Assembly (NCBI GenBank): GCA_033439295.1
Contig: JAVTLE010000021.1
Location: 372,009 to 436,008 of the forward strand
Length of the DNA: 64,000 bases
From: Deuterostichococcus epilithicus
Lineage: Eukaryota; Chlorophyta; Trebouxiophyceae; Prasiolales; Stichococcaceae
Direction: 5' to 3'
Of this stretch, positions 1-10,800 are shown in pieces. Both the position numbers and the translations under genes were made by a program. The notes beneath the pieces are model-generated. The model had not been told where the DNA came from. It saw only the letters and a program-made list of their open reading frames with translations, and made no database searches. Position 1 is the first letter of the stretch, and each line of letters begins with the position of its first letter.

Positions 1-3000
1 CTGCTATTCGCCGCGGCTCTCATCGCACTCTGGGTGTTCTACGGCATCCACGCCTCCAGCCAGCTGCCGGGATTCGGCGGGGCCGATGCTGCTGGAGGTG
101 GCTCGCTGCGCCGATCGTCCCGGCTGCTGGCCAGGAGTGATCGGGCCGACCTGCGCACGCTGGTAATATACGTCTACAGTGGCACGGACCCGGAATACGA
201 GGAGAACCTGCGCTTCTTCCTGCGTGAAGGCGTCAAGGTGGGGCCGCTGTCTCGTTGATCCTTGTAAGCACCTTGAACTTCAATGGATCGGCGGTGCCTC
301 CAGGGCGTCTCGCGGGCCCTCGGACGGGCCGGCGATGTACAGTATGGGTGGCTGGATACAGTGCACCCGTCCTGGGCTGCTCACGATCGGCATGCGCCGT
401 CGGCCAGCGTCGCTGTTAATACAAGTTCTTGCCTGAGGCCCCTCCATGCCAGGAATTCTTCGGGATACCTTTGCAAGTACATAGGCAGCCACATCCGATG
501 CAGCGCAGACCACAGTGCTGCGGCAGCGACAAACTTGCACTCTCGTGTCACAGCATGCCGACAGTTTGCCAGTTCCATTGGCAGTCCCTGTGCTCCTGCC
601 TTCTCTGCTGCAACCGAACGCTGTCGATTGCTGAGCATCTCGCCGGTGTCGGATCACAAGGCAGGCATGGTGCTGTGCTCTGAGGATGCTCAGGCCTTGC
701 GGCGCCGCCGCCCATGCCCCGCAGATGTGGCCCGTGACAGTTGAGCCGGCAGCGCATCCAGCACTGCGAGCCGCCCCTGCCGGTTGTGAGCTCGTGAAGG
801 TGCATGCCATATGGAGGGCTGTGACCGCCCATGAAGCGCTGAGCCGTCGCGCCAACCACTCCGACCGCTCTTGTCTGGCGCACATGCAGGAGGGCGATGG
901 CGTGACATACATCATCGCGCTGCAGCACGGCAGCGGGCTGCACGATCTGGACTCGCTCCCGGCGCTGCCGCCCAACGCACGCTTCGTGAACCACCCCAAC
1001 CACTGCTTTGACATTGGCACCGTGGCCTGGGTGCTGGACAACCATGTGCCCGATGCTAGGTGGGCGCCTCTTCTCCGAGAATACACTGCTTCGCAGTCTG
1101 CTTTACTGGCTGCGAGGTCCGCCACACGTTCGCAGGGCCTCGTGGGCTGCCGATAGTGAGCAGCTGGCTGCATGGAGTGTTGGGTTTTGGGCCCACGGAC
1201 TGGCTTCTAGTCGATGAGGCTTTCAGACGCGTAGCTTCTTTCACGCCCTGTCCAGGCCTTGCTTGGATGGCACACCACCACACACACCAGCTTTTAGATA
1301 GTTTTACCTTCTGAGAGAGTTAGGTTCTCCTCTCTTTCCTTTCAGGGCGTTCAAATACTTTGTTTGGCTCAATTCGAGCGTGCGGGGCCCCTTCCTGCCG
1401 GCGTACCTCCCGCCGGATGTGCACTGGACGCGCGCCTTTGCCCGCAAGCTGACGGGGGACGTCAAGCTGGTGGGTGCCACCATCAACTGCGGCGGCGCCT
1501 ACGCGCTGTCGGCGCAGCAGCCGCACGTCCAGTCGTACGCGGTCGCCATGGACCAGGTGCAGGTTTTATAATGCCCTGTCGCGATAAGGGCTGTAGAGGT
1601 GTGCGGCCATAGCCCTCATTCCAGCAGCCCTGGGTCGGCACCAGCCGTCCATGGGGGCAGCCGGGCTGACATGCATGTCTGGCCGCAGAATATGGGCGCC
1701 GCCGTGCCAGTCTCGCCATCTAGCGCTTGGCGCTTTGTTTGCCGCTGCTGGACTGGCGCAGCCCCAGGCAGACATGACGCTGTCACTAAGGTCGGGACCC
1801 AAAACCCTCACCAAGGTCTCACCCGCGCAGGTGGGGCTGGATGTGATCCGGCGGAAGGGCTCGGTGCTGCAGTGCCACAAGGACATGAGCGAGATGGTGA
1901 CGCTGTCCGAGATCGGCATGTCCGCCGCGATTCTGGAGGCGGGGTACAACCTGGACTGCCTCATGCTGCGCTACCAGGTGCCTGGCCGCTTCTTCTGACT
2001 GACTGGCTGTAGGCTGCCCTTTGCCGCAAGTCGTGGCGTTCCTAAATACCGTGCCCACACAGCGCCTTTTCCTGCACCCCAGAACTCCGCTATGCCGAGA
2101 TCTGCCTTGTTGGACGGCACAGGCAGAACACTTTTGGGTTGCCCGCGTGCGTCTGCATTCTCTGGGTATACACATTGTGCGGAGCCGGCTGCAGTCGCGA
2201 GCAGCAGAGCGGGCACTGCAGCTGCGCTGCCACACAAGGCGCCCCACAGTGCCGTCGCCTTACTGACGTGCCCACCGCGCCCGCAGGGCGTGGACTGGCG
2301 CGACAAGCGCGCCGCCGGCTGCAATGCGGGGCGCAACCCCATACAGGAGTCCTTTTACGACGGCGTTAACGCAGACCCGCTGGAGGTGCTGTTCGTCAAG
2401 GTCAAGGGCTCGATGCGCGACGCCCGCTGGTCGCACGTGCTGCAGGTGGGAACCGCTCGTCTGTGTGTCTACTGCCCTTTCGGCTATGAAACAAGTGTTG
2501 CTTCATCTTTGGTGACCCGAATCAGCTTAGGATGTGTGATGCTGCAGAGGAAGCTGCCCCTCAGCCTGCTTTGCATGATCCGCTTTGTGCAAAGATTGAT
2601 GCAGCCGTGCAAACTGAGCCACAGCGCGGAACTTCAACAGTGCTGATGAGGACTGTTGCCGTGCTTGGCATATGAAAGCACGGCATCACTAAGACGTTAC
2701 TGTAAGCTCGGCAGGGCTTGCCGTGCCCAGCCCCAATGCATGCTCTGCCCTCTGGGTCTGCCTGGCCATCCCTCGCAGCCCATGGCGACAGCGGCTGTGC
2801 TGTCACCATCACTGCGTGAGTTTGGATAGCGGTCGTCCAGTCGGTCACATACTGGTGGCATTTCGTCTGTTGACCTGTTGGGGGACTGCAATGCCGAGGC
2901 CGATGCTTTTTAACCTGCGTAGGCGCTAAAGTACGACGACTGGTCCAAGGCGCGGGTGCTCGCGCCGCCGCAGCGCTTCGAGTCGCTTGCCGGCAACGGC

Positions 3001-3466
3001 TGGACGGGACTCATCCCCGGCCGCCTGGCGGACGCGCAGCGCCGCGGCCAGGCCTGCTTCGACCGCGCCTTCTACGTCAACGCCAACATCTTCGACCTGG
3101 GCTTCATCGAAGCGCAGCCCGACCCGCAGGTGTGTGCTTGCGCCCTGTTGGCTGCCTCTCGTCCAGCAAAGCTCGGTGATGAGCTGGACGGCCTTCTCAA
3201 GGGGCAGAAGGCGGTGTTGAGGCCGCCACGCTGCTGCTTGTCCGCCTGTGGTCCTTCTGCAGGTGCCGCTTGGCAGTTCACCAGAGTGCGCCAAGCACGT
3301 TCTGGGAGCATTCTTGCACATGTTTGCGGATGGCGCCGTCGTGCAGTCGCATGTCTGCAGCATTGACGCTGAGTGTTGTTGCTGTGTGCACACACAGGCC
3401 GCTGCGTGGCAGCACTTCCTGAACTCGGGGCTCCACGACGGCAGGCCGCACCGGTTCACCTGTTGA
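1..3466 (+). CDS. Glycosyltransferase-like type II membrane protein, 5' end outside window
   Basis: Seven exons join in phase: 1-237, 890-1059, 1346-1556, 1831-1977, 2287-2445, 2923-3129, 3398-3466, giving 399 residues with the start missing. The first visible residues are a hydrophobic stretch (LLFAAALIALWVFYGIHASS) that reads as a signal anchor, so the rest would be lumenal. Conserved blocks follow: RTLVIYVYSGTDPEYEENL, then PNHCFDIGTVAWVL, then KYFVWLNSSVRGPFLPAYL with VKLVGATINC. These resemble a family of algal and protist proteins that I associate with putative glycosyltransferases; the donor and acceptor sugars cannot be told. The later blocks (YNLDCLMLRYQ, GVDWRDKRAAGCNAGRNP, LEVLFVKVKGSMRDARW) belong to the same family. 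The stop is TGA. I am confident about the gene and exon structure and less so about the enzyme class, which rests on remembered family resemblance. Confidence 0.72.
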
Positions 3467-3540
3467 TGCCACGGCGGAAGCTGCCTCCGCCAAAGCCGCC
3501 CGCCGCGATTGACTGCTGCGGCGGCTGGACGCAGCCAGTG

Positions 3541-3573
3541 ACAGCGCAGCGTCAGCGCAGCGTCAGCGCAGCA
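3541..3573. repeat. 11-bp tandem repeat, three units
   Basis: The unit CAGCGCAGCGT occurs about three times head to tail, just downstream of the glycosyltransferase-like gene stop. It is a short minisatellite with no evident function. Confidence 0.7.
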
Positions 3574-3860
3574 CGAGGCAGCAAACAGCAAAGCAGACAA
3601 GCCGCAGCCACGGTGTCAGCGGAGCCTTGTCAGGGGGGCAGGGCCGTAGGACAGTTCCACACAGCGGCTGTTGACAGTCCAGCCCTAATCTGACAGTGTC
3701 CCTCCCCGAAGGTCCCGCCTTCTCCCATGGCACACATGCCTGGCACAATGTCCTGCGCCTGCCCTCGTCTTGGAGAGTGCTCCAAGCCTCCTTGCATAGT
3801 TGCGGCCAGTCGGTCACGACAGGGGGCTTGCAGCTGACGCTGCCGCTGGACGCTGCACAG

Positions 3861-4679
3861 GCGGGACATCGCCGAGGCGCAGGCGCGACAGCAGGCAGAA
3901 GCCGCCCGCGCCGTCGCCGCCGCCGCCCGTGAAGCCGTCGCGCAGGTGCAGCGGCTGGGCAAGCAGCAGGACGCAGCGGCCGCAGAGCGGGCGGCGGCTG
4001 ACGCGGCCCAGGCCGCAGCTGACGAGGTGCTGCCCTATGCCCGAGCGAGCGATCCAGGCTGAGGGGCCCCCTGGACTTGGAGGCCAGCGCCGGCCTGGTG
4101 CTGCTGGAGTTTGCTGCGCAGCGTTCCACCGGCAATGCTGCACATGCATCGGCATGCCACGTGCACCGGACTCGCACCAGGTCTTGAACCTCCTTTGAGG
4201 GGCAGAGGTTATCCTGACCTGCCTGGTGTGCATTATACGCAGGAGGCGCGCAGGTTCGAGGCACAGAAGGCAGAGCAATGGCGCCCCGCCGTCGGCGCCA
4301 CTGTGCACGTTCCTCGCCTCGGCGGCGATGCCAAGGTGCCACCGCTTGATGGAGTCCAAACGTTGTACCCTCCGGTCTGACGCGTTGTTGGCTGTGCACG
4401 ACCACGCAGCCGCGAATGGTGCCCAGCATGTTGTCCAGGTGGATGAGATGGCAAGGGCTTGGGGTCAAAGCTGGAGGCTGGTCTGACTATGTGTGTCTGG
4501 TGGGGCGGGGATTGCGGTGGCTGGCTTCTGGAAAGGGTGCCCTGTTTCAACGTCCTGATGGTGCTGAGTTGGATTCGCGGCAGGTGCTGGCGGTCAAGAA
4601 GGGCGGAAAGCTGACGCTGCAGCACGGCATAATGAAGATGACGGTCAACGTGGATGAGGTCCGGCGTCTGGACGCATAG
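3861..4679 (+). CDS. MutS2-like C-terminal tail (orphan fragment or truncated gene)
   Basis: Three exons join cleanly: 3861-4026, 4243-4335, 4584-4679 (TAG). The first encodes an Ala/Arg/Glu-rich coiled coil (RDIAEAQARQQAEAARAV and on), the second WRPAVGATVHVPRLGGDAK, and the third VLAVKKGGKLTLQHGIMKM then TVNVDEVRRLDA. That order (coiled coil, then a small beta-rich segment of the type GD.V.V..LG...VL.V....L.VQ.G.MK..V) matches the region after the ATPase in MutS2. The MutS ATPase (Walker A and B) and clamp regions are absent: only about 390 bp separate the first exon from the upstream gene's stop, and no exon with an ATPase motif is visible. The first exon begins with one base of a split codon, so at least one upstream exon should exist. 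It could be a gene remnant, a truncated paralogue, or a small unrelated protein with a similar fold. Confidence 0.5.
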
Positions 4680-5560
4680 GACTGACCATTGCACCGGCGC
4701 CATTGGGCCGTTTGCGTGGACGTTGGCACCTTGGTCTGCTGCTTCGAGTGGCAGTCGTGCTCGCGAAGCAGACCATCGATGCATCTAATTTGTGCTGATG
4801 AAGGCGTGAAGCCCACACAAGGTATCTGAGATACATCCAAGGTCCTTTTCAATCAGCCTTGCTGGCCCTTAACACGTCACGGGTCACGATGCACTTGCCA
4901 AGCACTGGGCGTCAAATTGAAAGCTCCTATTATCTCGACCATTCTTTGCGATCTTGCAAAGTCAACCTTCAACTTTTCCAGGATCGGATGCTTGCACCCT
5001 CCACCCAACGGCGCTGGGCTGCTTCCAGGGCGAGTAGGCACTGCCACTCCGAAACCTCCGATACGCTGCTGCTGTGGTCAAGCATGGATCCAGTCATCCT
5101 TGTGAGCGGCGATCTACGTTGCTGTGATTGCTTTGAGACGGTCAGATAGTGGCATCGGTGCTTGGCGGCCGCGCATGTCCCCGTGGCAGGCCTCGGTCTA
5201 GCTATCTGATTTTGGCAGCTGCTATCGGCGTGGCTCAAGCTTCCTCAGCCCTTGCAGCATCCAGCCAACCTCGAGACAGAGTGGTAAGCCGTAAACCACA
5301 ACACAGGGCAGGAGTGCCCATGCTGTCGCCCGTCGGTGCACGCAGAGGGGCAGGAACTCCGATTGAGTGCAACTGTTTTGTAGGGATGCCTGACCATTAG
5401 TTTCTGGTACCCGCGTTCACCTCGTCGTTACAGAGCGTCTGAGAGGCACGGACGTCATGGCGTTGAAGCGCTTGACACCTTTCATAGTGAACTCACCGCA
5501 ATTTGCCGGACTTAGAGTTACTTTCTTTGTACTTTCTGTTCCTCGTTGTGTTGACTAGGC
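4680..5560. other. Intergenic stretch, nothing recognised
   Basis: No exon with convincing homology or consistent codon bias was found on either strand. It presumably holds the 3' UTR of the MutS2-like fragment and upstream sequence of the next plus-strand gene. Confidence 0.4.
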
Positions 5561-5940
5561 TGACGTGGCCAGCGACACGTGCCAATCAGTCTTGGAATGC
5601 TTCGGCCCAACGTGCTGTGCTGTGATCGACGCACATAAACGTCAACTGAGGCATGATCCCAGGCGACCAAAACTCTTGCAAATTGCAGACCTGCACGTCG
5701 AGGATCCTCTTGCGCCAACAGCAAGCTGGCACGCGGCATATGGTGAACACGATATCAAGCGGTTTTCACCGTGTCTCCGAGCCTGCATGCTGCTCCGCCG
5801 CCCCGTGACACTGCTCGTTTTACAACTCCAGCAGCTTTTCTGTGCACTCTGGCTCCCTAACGCTGATAGCATGCCATGTGTCCACGACCATGAGCGTCAC
5901 AGCGGGGCATATGGCGCACCACCACGGGCGTTGAGTGGTT

Positions 5941-6966
5941 TTGCCGAAATCTGCGAGGTGGCAGACCAATTCAAAGGGCTGAGATTCGAGGAGGGTGGCG
6001 ACCGTACGATTCTCGTCCGTCTGCCGGGACTCGACCCTTCAATGGTGAGCTCATCGCCAGCCTCATCGCTTTGCAGGTATGTGGGTGGCGCTGATGAGCG
6101 TCGAGCTTAAGCATTGGAGGCAACCAGCGGGCCGCGAGGCCCAGTTCAACAGCGGCTCAAATAAGAAGGCAACTGGCCTTGCTCGCCCGCGTTATTGCGT
6201 CCGAACGACTCCCTTTCTGACGTCGCTCCGCTTTGTTTCTGCAGGACCACGGGTCTGGACCCCGCTGCCAGGTGAGGCTCTGCACATCCTCTCCCTGTAG
6301 TACTTGCTGCACCGAGTAGATCACCCGCCGCTGCTGCACGAGGTGGGCGTGGAAGCACTCTCGATCTGCAAGTGTGCCCAGTGTCCCACAGCTGGGGCAG
6401 CAGCACGAGTCGCACCGTATCGAGACTGGCGACACGTCACGACGAGCAATACCGAAAATAGGGACTTTCCTAATCTGAAGTGTGCACCGTGCTTGGAACA
6501 ACCTGGTGAGGAAGCCAAAGTGACATGTGACCCCTCCTCAAAGCGCTAACGGTACCATGACAAGTCAGCTGCACCGGTCAGGTAGGCTGTGCCTCTGCTG
6601 CAGGGTGGAAGGCCAGGGGGCAACGACAGTGGCGGCACTGGCGCTAGTAACGGCGCTGGCGGCAGTGGTGATGGCAGCGCATTATCACAGCTGGGGTCCC
6701 TCATCGGGGGGGCAACCTCCAAGCTCTACAACCCAGCCATGCTGCTGCTGGCGCATGCCATGCTGCTGCTGGCGTTTGCAGGCGTTATGGTCATGCTGGG
6801 GCATAAGGCTGCGGCCTATGTGGCGGCCTACATGGCGGTGGCGGTGGCAGTAGCAGTGGCTCTTAGCCCCGTGCTGTGGGTGATGTATGCAGCCTGGAAC
6901 CTTGGCGCAGTCGCACTGGTGCTTGGCCGTAAGGCCGACGTCGTCGAGGCGCCCTACCCCGTGTAG
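5941..6966 (+). CDS. Unrecognised membrane protein, 5' end unresolved
   Basis: Three exons fit in phase 0: one ending at 6043 (with FKGLRFEEGGDRTILVRLPG near its end), a 27-base exon 6245-6271 (DHGSGPRCQ), and a last exon 6604-6966. The last exon starts with a Gly/Ser/Asn-rich linker and then has two or three hydrophobic segments: YNPAMLLLAHAMLLLAFAGV with VMVMLG, AAYVAAYMAVAVAVAVAL, and SPVLWVMYAAWNLGAVALVL. It ends RKADVVEAPYPV, TAG. I do not recognise the family. The segment ILVRLPGLDPSM is faintly like an alpha-crystallin strand, but nothing else supports that. The open frame runs back to about 5565 without an ATG, so the true 5' exons are uncertain. It is probably a small integral membrane protein with a short cytosolic tail; the membrane it sits in is unknown. 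Confidence 0.45.
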
Positions 6967-7828
6967 GCAGCTGGCATATGTATCAACAGTTCGCTTGCCG
7001 ACGGCCAGAAACTATACTCAGGCCCAGCGTGAGTGGGTGCAGTTGTGCGCTGGGGATTGAACACACTATCTTGGTGCAGCAGCAGGATGTGCACAGTTGC
7101 TAGCCAGTAGGTGTGGTTCAGAATCAGGGAACAGGGCACATGTCATGCCCCCCTTGGAGCGGAACGGGTGGCCTGCCAGCCCATCACCTTCAAGTCCTTC
7201 GAGACGCCAGAGCACTGCAAAAGTCTGAGACAAAATACATGAATGCTTGAATTTCAATGGTTGAACGGATTGTTGGACTTGTTGTATCATTCAGCAGGTG
7301 AAAATTTCGGAAAATGTTTTCATGCGTCGTATGTTGGAGCTTGTATGTTGAGGAAGTACGGCTTGTTCTGCAAGGCTCTGTCCCCAAAAACACAAGAAAT
7401 ATTGTAGGTTTCCTCAATGCTGCACGGTTTCCGACAGTGGCTGCAAGACTTTCAAGGCATGAGTGCCACGAATTGCGATGAACAGGAACAGTGGATGGAT
7501 TGCAAGCTTGATTGTTACCTGCCTTGATAATACATATGCCTCCTCAGCATTAAGACCCGTCTCAAACAGCCTGTGGCGTATTCATCAACACTCCTGAATA
7601 TGATTCGAATGTCCGCAACGTTTATTCACTATGCACGCTCGCGCCGTGCCTGCATTTCACCATGTGTCCATCCATTGCACTGTCTGCGGCCAACGCTCTG
7701 CTGTTCCGCCGTATTTTCGCATCCACACACAGCAGCTTTGGCACCGCCAGTGAGTCCACGGCACCATGCGATCAGACTCAATCGCACGGTATGGTTCCTT
7801 GGCGGCAACGTGGGAAGGCTGCCGACCC
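6967..7828. other. Convergent intergenic region
   Basis: This lies between the 3' ends of the membrane-protein gene (+) and EXO70 (-). It is more AT-rich than the flanking exons and should hold both 3' UTRs. I saw no coding exon. Confidence 0.5.
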
Positions 7829-10800
7829 TCATCCCGCCGGGCCCTTGCCCTTGCGCTGCGGGCCGTCGCGGCCCTCGAACAGCGTGTTGTGGATGAGCTT
7901 GCGTGCGTCCTCAACCTGCACCACATCGTGGTTCATGGAAGGGTTTCGACGGCGATACACGGATCGCCATGCCAGTGCCCCACAAAATGTTTTCAACACA
8001 CAACACACTATTTTGGCACGGCAGCTGGTCATGATACCACGGCTTCAGCTCCGGGTGCTCAAAGGCTTAAGTGCATGCCAAAAACATGCATAGATGGTGG
8101 ATCAGCTCCAGGTCCGATGATTGAAAGTCAACGGGGCTAGGCTACGAGGAACACTGCGTTTGTGCATTTCTTAGGGACACGGCTGCTCACGAGGTGTGCA
8201 GCCGGAAAACAGCGCCGTGGGCTGTTACCGATTTATATCTCACTTCTGGTGACCATGCTAGTTCCGTGCTTGCTTGTGCAGAATGACAGGCACCGGCGGC
8301 TGCGGAGCCGGTGGCAAAGGGCGGCATGATAGAGGTGGCCAGCGCTGCGGACTACTACACCAGCAGGTCGCCGCAGATGATCCTGCACGAGTGTTGCCGC
8401 CAGCAGGGCCGCCCCAAGCCGCGCTACGAGACGCTGCCCACCGAGGTGGCGCCGAACCTCTCCAGCTGTCAAACCACATAAGGGGCCCCAAAGCCAGATG
8501 AAAATGCGGCCGGACGCTCGCACCGTGTACTTGATGTACTTGTCAGACACGCGGCTGCTGCCGGAAACGGCGTTGCGCGCTAGGAAGGCCTCGTACGGCG
8601 GCAGGAAGTCCTCGGCAAGCGCATCCCGCAGGTTGGCGCGCAGCACGCCATCCGGGATGGTCCAGGCGCCCTGCTCCGCCTCCATGGCGGCCAGCGCTGC
8701 GCCCACCGAGCGGTATCGCTCCTTGACCGCCGCCTGCGAATAGGGTGTGGGTAAAACACATGGACAATAGGAATAAGAGGCGCGATTGGTCAGGTTGTGC
8801 AGTCCATGTCAGGGCTCCAGCAAGTGCGGAGCAGGGACCGCTAGGGCGGATGCGAAATGCTCGGCGCTGCCTCCTGGCAGGCAGCTGCAGCGACGGCCCA
8901 CAATCTGAACCCCAAACCCGAAATAAGCAGTCCATTGCTCCAGGTCCAGTGACATCAACAGACGCCGTACGAGGTGGATGCTGCGCGGCTGCAAGGACGC
9001 GGGATTGCATGCAGCTGCCGCACCTTGGCCGCCGCATCTGGCGCGGCGGGCTGCCGCGCCGCGCCGCCGCCGTCGCGGGCATGCCCCTCGTCGGCGTCGG
9101 CCTGCATCGTGTCCAGCAGCGGCTCCCATGCCAGCCGCTGGTACTGCTCCCCGAACTCCTCCACCTGCGCAGGGATGTTCCAGAGCGCAAGATGTCAGGG
9201 CCAGCCAGGACAGACAGATGACCCGAGACGACTATCTGGAAAGTCTGGGGGCCAGCCAGCAGCAGCACCCGTGCCAACCGTGGCTCCTGCTCCCAAAATC
9301 GCCTCCACCTGCCAGGGCCCTGTCTTCAAGGCGGGCACTGCTCCACACGAGACCCATTGTGAGAGACCAGCAGCAGGCCCCACGCCAAAAGCTGGACTCG
9401 TGGTTCCTGACCCGGACTAGGAGCAAGCACAAGAGCATGCAAATTCCACATCGGAGGCCCAGCCGCCGTCAGAACAGCATAAGAGCTCGTGCGCGCACTT
9501 GAACGCTCCAGAGCCCAGCAGCCAGCGAGGCACAGGCACGATCAGGGGGTCACAGTTTAGACAATTACATTCACAGTTGCAGTTACAGTCGCAATTACAG
9601 TTACAGGGTACAGGGTACAGGTTCACCTGGTCCTTGTGCTGCTCGATCCACTCCTCGCCCAGCACCGTGAGCGCTTCAGAGCCCTCCACCGTCTTGACCA
9701 TGTAGTGCAGGTTGTTCATCATGAACACCGCCGCCAGCGCCTGGGGGCAGAAAGGACACACACACACACTCGTCAGCACTGGACGGGCCGGCGCGCCAGG
9801 AATCCTGCGCCGGCTGCGCAGGGTGTGCGTGGTTGCTGCCTGTTCCCAGCTGCGCGGCTCTGCGCAGGATCGCCGTGTCTGTATCCTTACAGTCCAGGAG
9901 CCGATCCCACGCGCACATTGGACGTGTGGCCTTCGGAATCGCAGGTGGGGTTGGCAATGGGCAAGTCCACAGGTTGCTTGACAGCTGGCTAGATTGCACA
10001 CTGCAGAACGTTGGTTCTGGTTCAAACTCCTCGGTGGTGCAACAGAGGGTGCACCTTGGACTTGTAGGCCTTGGATTTGGAGGTGAGGTTGGTGATGAGG
10101 AGGTCCAGGATGCGCTGGATGGAGGCGCTCATGCGGCGCACCAGCACCGGGTCGCCCGCTGCCGCCAGGCTGCGCTCCCGCATCGAAGCCCTGCGGTGCG
10201 TTTGCACAGAGCTCGCAACCGGAAGCCACAAGCCCTGTCATGCGGCGCGCAGAGATGCAGGTATCATCCCCCGCTGCTGGACAAGCGCGGCGCGGGCTGG
10301 CCGTTGTCGACAGGCGGCGGAGCAGGGCGACGACTGGAAAGGCCTGGCGTGTCCAGCGCAGGAGCGCGCGGCATTGCCGCCACTGACCAGCCATCCGGGC
10401 TGGCACGTCAGGGCACCCCGATGCTGCTGTCTTGCCTTCTCCGAGCAGAGGGAGGCCGCAGGGGTGCAGGCGGGCGGGGTGGGAAGGCGGCAGAGAGGCA
10501 AGCAGGGAGGCGGGCAGCATTCAAGGAAATACTGTTATCAAACATTCTCGCACGTGCGGTGGAGGCCGGGCAGCGCTGACGGCTCCACGAACAGGACGCT
10601 GATGGAGGACTCGTAGGTGAACAGGCGCTTGAGGAAGGACAGGCTGTACGCCGTCAGCGGGTGCACCGTGCCGTCCGGCACCTGCGAACGGCAGACTTGG
10701 CTAGTGTCTAGGTTTTGAGTACAGCAGCAACACCCTGAGCAGCGCCGTCGATGCCCATCCGAAAGCTCACGAAACAAGGGCTGTGAGCGCTGCACACGCT

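Noticed and set aside
280-1173. Long antisense ORF opposite the glycosyltransferase-like gene
   Set aside because: It is Cys/Arg/Ala-rich with no homology and mirrors the GC-rich coding strand; the plus-strand exons explain the region.
3563-4468. 301-codon minus-strand ORF over the MutS2-like exons
   Set aside because: Low-complexity shadow (Arg/Pro/Ala); the plus-strand exons carry family motifs and clean splice sites.
5565-5940. Open frame upstream of the unrecognised membrane protein
   Set aside because: Open without an ATG and Cys/His-rich with no clear coding bias; only its last part near 5941-6043 was kept.
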